Shown: positions 6,658-8,145 of the stretch, one piece after another | Layout of the letters: each line of letters begins with the position of its first letter | Position numbering within the stretch: position 1 is the stretch's first letter | Source: Hyphomicrobiales bacterium | GTDB lineage: Bacteria > Pseudomonadota > Alphaproteobacteria > Rhizobiales > JAJFHR01 | Reading direction: 5' to 3' | NCBI GenBank assembly: GCA_021775515.1 | Contig: JAJFHR010000213.1 | Span: forward strand, 1-8,145 | DNA: 8,145 nt | Program-made: the position numbers and the translations under genes | The notes under the pieces: generated by a model | What the model saw: only the letters and a program-made list of their open reading frames with translations | What the model was told of the DNA's origin: nothing | The model's database searches: none

Positions 6658-8052
6658 TCACACTTCCGCCAGCAGTTTTTCCATCACCCGGCGATAAGCC
6701 AAATCTATGCTGCGATCTTCCTTGTGGCGGCCTTGGGAAATTATTTTTTTCCCGGCCACATAAACATCGCGAGGCGCACGGTTTAAAGCACCAAACAGCC
6801 AGTAATCCATATACCGGCCACCGGCCGCAAGCGGCAGACCATCAAGGACAGGTTCAAGCACCAGGAAGTCGGCCCGTTTGCCAGGAGCAATAACGCCCGC
6901 TGTTTGCGCCAGGGCGCGGGCACCTCCCGCGCACGCTCGCTGGAAAAGATACTCGCCAACGTGCGGATTATTTCCGTCCGCCAGGATATTACGGCGTCTT
7001 TTTGATAATCTTTGTGAGTATTCAAGCATCTGCAATTCTTCGGCCACATTAGTTCGAATATTGGAATCGGTTCCCACACCATAATGACCGTTTGCTGATA
7101 GAAACTCTTCTGCCGGGAAAATTCCATCGCCCAAATTAGCTTCGGTCATCGGACACAGACCGGCAATTGCCCCCGAAGTTGCCATAGCCCGGGTTTCCTG
7201 TGCGTTCATGTGGGTCGCATGGATCAAACACCAGGTGTCATCAACGGGCAACTGGTCCAGCAGCCACTCAACCGGTCGGCCACCAAAATGGGCCACGCAA
7301 TCCTCAACTTCTTTGACCTGTTCAGCAATGTGGATATGCATCGGCCCTTCAGGAGTGATGCTCTTTCGCAGATTTTGAAGGTCGCTGAGCTCGGCCGGTG
7401 TTACTGCGCGCAAGGAGTGCGGTGCAATCCCAAGTTTGTTGAGCGGTGACCGGCAATAAGGCGTGAGATCCTCAAGAAGTCTGGCGTAGTCGTTCAAACT
7501 ATGCACAAAACGCTTTTGTGCGGCGGTGGGCGGCTGACCGCCAAAACCTGAATGTGCATAAAATACCGGCAAATGCGTAAGCGCGATGCCAGCGGCCTCG
7601 GCGGCTTCAAAGATTGCCACCGACATGGTTGCGGGATCATTATAACGTGAGCCATCGGGTGAATGATGCAGGTAGTGAAACTCTCCCACGCAAGTGAAAC
7701 CGCCCTTGAGAAACTCCACATAGAGTTTAGCGGCAATCGCGCTGAGGTCCTCAGGATCGATAATGTTGACAAAACGGTACATCACCTCACGCCAGCTCCA
7801 GAAACTGTCGTCTGAATTGCCGCGCACTTCTCCTAATCCTGCCATGGCGCGCTGAAATGCATGTGAATGAAGGTTCACCGCTCCCGGCACCACATAACCG
7901 TCGATGAGTACAAGGTTCTCAGGATTTTTATCGCTCACCAGCGTTTCAAAAAAACCATTTTTGTCCAGCCTAACGCTGACGTTTTGGTGCCAGCCATCCT
8001 GCAGAAGAACAGCGTTGAAGTGAAACCCGCGGGCTCCTGTCTTACTATTCAT
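6658..8052 (-). CDS. hutF: Formimidoylglutamate deiminase (N-formimino-L-glutamate iminohydrolase)
   Basis: This cytoplasmic amidohydrolase converts N-formimino-L-glutamate to N-formyl-L-glutamate and ammonia, the branch of histidine degradation finished by HutG. Its 464 residues match the family. From memory of the Pseudomonas aeruginosa enzyme, every key residue is present with consistent spacing: metal ligands His62 and His64 (NLHSHAFQRAMAGL), Gln67, Arg88, His212 (APHSLR), His241 and Glu244 (HIHIAEQ), His278 (CLIHATH) and Asp329 (GVGTDSN). The HutF-specific stretches FYAHSGFGGQ and PMTEANLGDGIFPAEEFL separate it from guanine deaminase and chlorohydrolase relatives. The ATG at 8052 has GGGAGA 9 bases upstream and overlaps the stop of an upstream frame as ATGA. 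The other hut genes are not in the window and may lie upstream on this strand. Confidence 0.95.
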   Translation of the reverse strand: MNSKTGARGFHFNAVLLQDGWHQNVSVRLDKNGFFETLVSDKNPENLVLIDGYVVPGAVNLHSHAFQRAMAGLGEVRGNSDDSFWSWREVMYRFVNIIDPEDLSAIAAKLYVEFLKGGFTCVGEFHYLHHSPDGSRYNDPATMSVAIFEAAEAAGIALTHLPVFYAHSGFGGQPPTAAQKRFVHSLNDYARLLEDLTPYCRSPLNKLGIAPHSLRAVTPAELSDLQNLRKSITPEGPMHIHIAEQVKEVEDCVAHFGGRPVEWLLDQLPVDDTWCLIHATHMNAQETRAMATSGAIAGLCPMTEANLGDGIFPAEEFLSANGHYGVGTDSNIRTNVAEELQMLEYSQRLSKRRRNILADGNNPHVGEYLFQRACAGGARALAQTAGVIAPGKRADFLVLEPVLDGLPLAAGGRYMDYWLFGALNRAPRDVYVAGKKIISQGRHKEDRSIDLAYRRVMEKLLAEV

Positions 8053-8145
8053 GTCCGCTTGTCTCCCGGCAGGAATTTGTGGTGAAATTTTGAAAGCCCA
8101 AACTCGCGTTTTTCAACTCGCATTGCAGGCTTTTCGCGCGGCTCA
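8049..8145 (-). CDS. 3' end of an unrecognised upstream reading frame overlapping hutF
   Basis: Reading the minus strand from the window edge, one frame stays open for 31 codons (EPREKPAMRVEKREFGLSKF, then HHKFLPGDKRT) and stops at TGA 8051-8049, which shares the ATGA junction with the hutF start. ATGA overlaps are typical of coupled genes in an operon, so this may be the tail of another catabolic or regulatory gene. The peptide is short, very basic and matches no family I recognise. Another frame is also open through this stretch, so chance is possible. A 7-base direct repeat here (AACTCGC at 8101-8107 and 8115-8121) could instead point to an untranslated regulatory region. Confidence 0.35.
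   Translation of the reverse strand, partial: EPREKPAMRVEKREFGLSKFHHKFLPGDKRT

Noticed and set aside
8101..8121. 7-base direct repeat AACTCGC considered as an operator
   Set aside because: It is too short and lies in a possibly coding stretch; there is no match to a HutC-type operator that I recognise.

Overview
The window reads as a piece of an alphaproteobacterial chromosome, most likely order Hyphomicrobiales (Rhizobiales), with a GC content near one half by eye. The main taxonomic clue is an interspersed element between the two gene blocks (about 4207-4309). Its layout (AGAGCGTGTC, then CGCAAAA..TTTTGCG, then GACACGC, followed by a second GCGTGTC..GACACGC arm) matches small intergenic repeats that I recall from Brucella, Rhizobium and Phyllobacterium relatives. 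Gene order and protein families fit that assignment. I cannot name a genus.

Left block (1-4210, plus strand): a branched-chain or hydrophobic amino acid type (HAAT/Liv) ABC importer. It holds the 3' two thirds of a periplasmic binding protein gene, an intrinsic terminator hairpin with a T-rich tail, then livH, livM, livG and livF packed end to end. livM-livG and livG-livF both overlap by the same 8 bases, ATGCTTGA. The terminator between the binding protein and the membrane/ATPase genes suggests partial read-through, giving an excess of binding protein over the membrane complex. The substrate cannot be read from the sequence.

Middle (4211-4341): the 3' ends of the two convergent blocks meet here. 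The space is almost filled by the repeat, which overlaps the livF stop codon and may serve as a transcript end structure for both sides.

Right block (4342-8145, minus strand), in transcription order: the last 31 codons of an unrecognised upstream reading frame whose TGA overlaps the ATG of the next gene; hutF (formimidoylglutamate deiminase, histidine degradation); a small Rid/YjgF-family protein that lacks the arginine needed for imine deaminase activity in RidA; and an AidB-like acyl-CoA dehydrogenase. hutF and the rid gene are 36 bases apart and probably co-transcribed. The dehydrogenase is separated from the rid gene by 186 bases and may have its own promoter.

The window is mostly ordinary amino acid uptake and catabolism. 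The points most worth a second look are the arginine-less Rid protein next to a C=N hydrolase, the repeat fused to the livF stop codon, and the truncated frame upstream of hutF. I found no sign of a wholly new system, phage, transposon or CRISPR.
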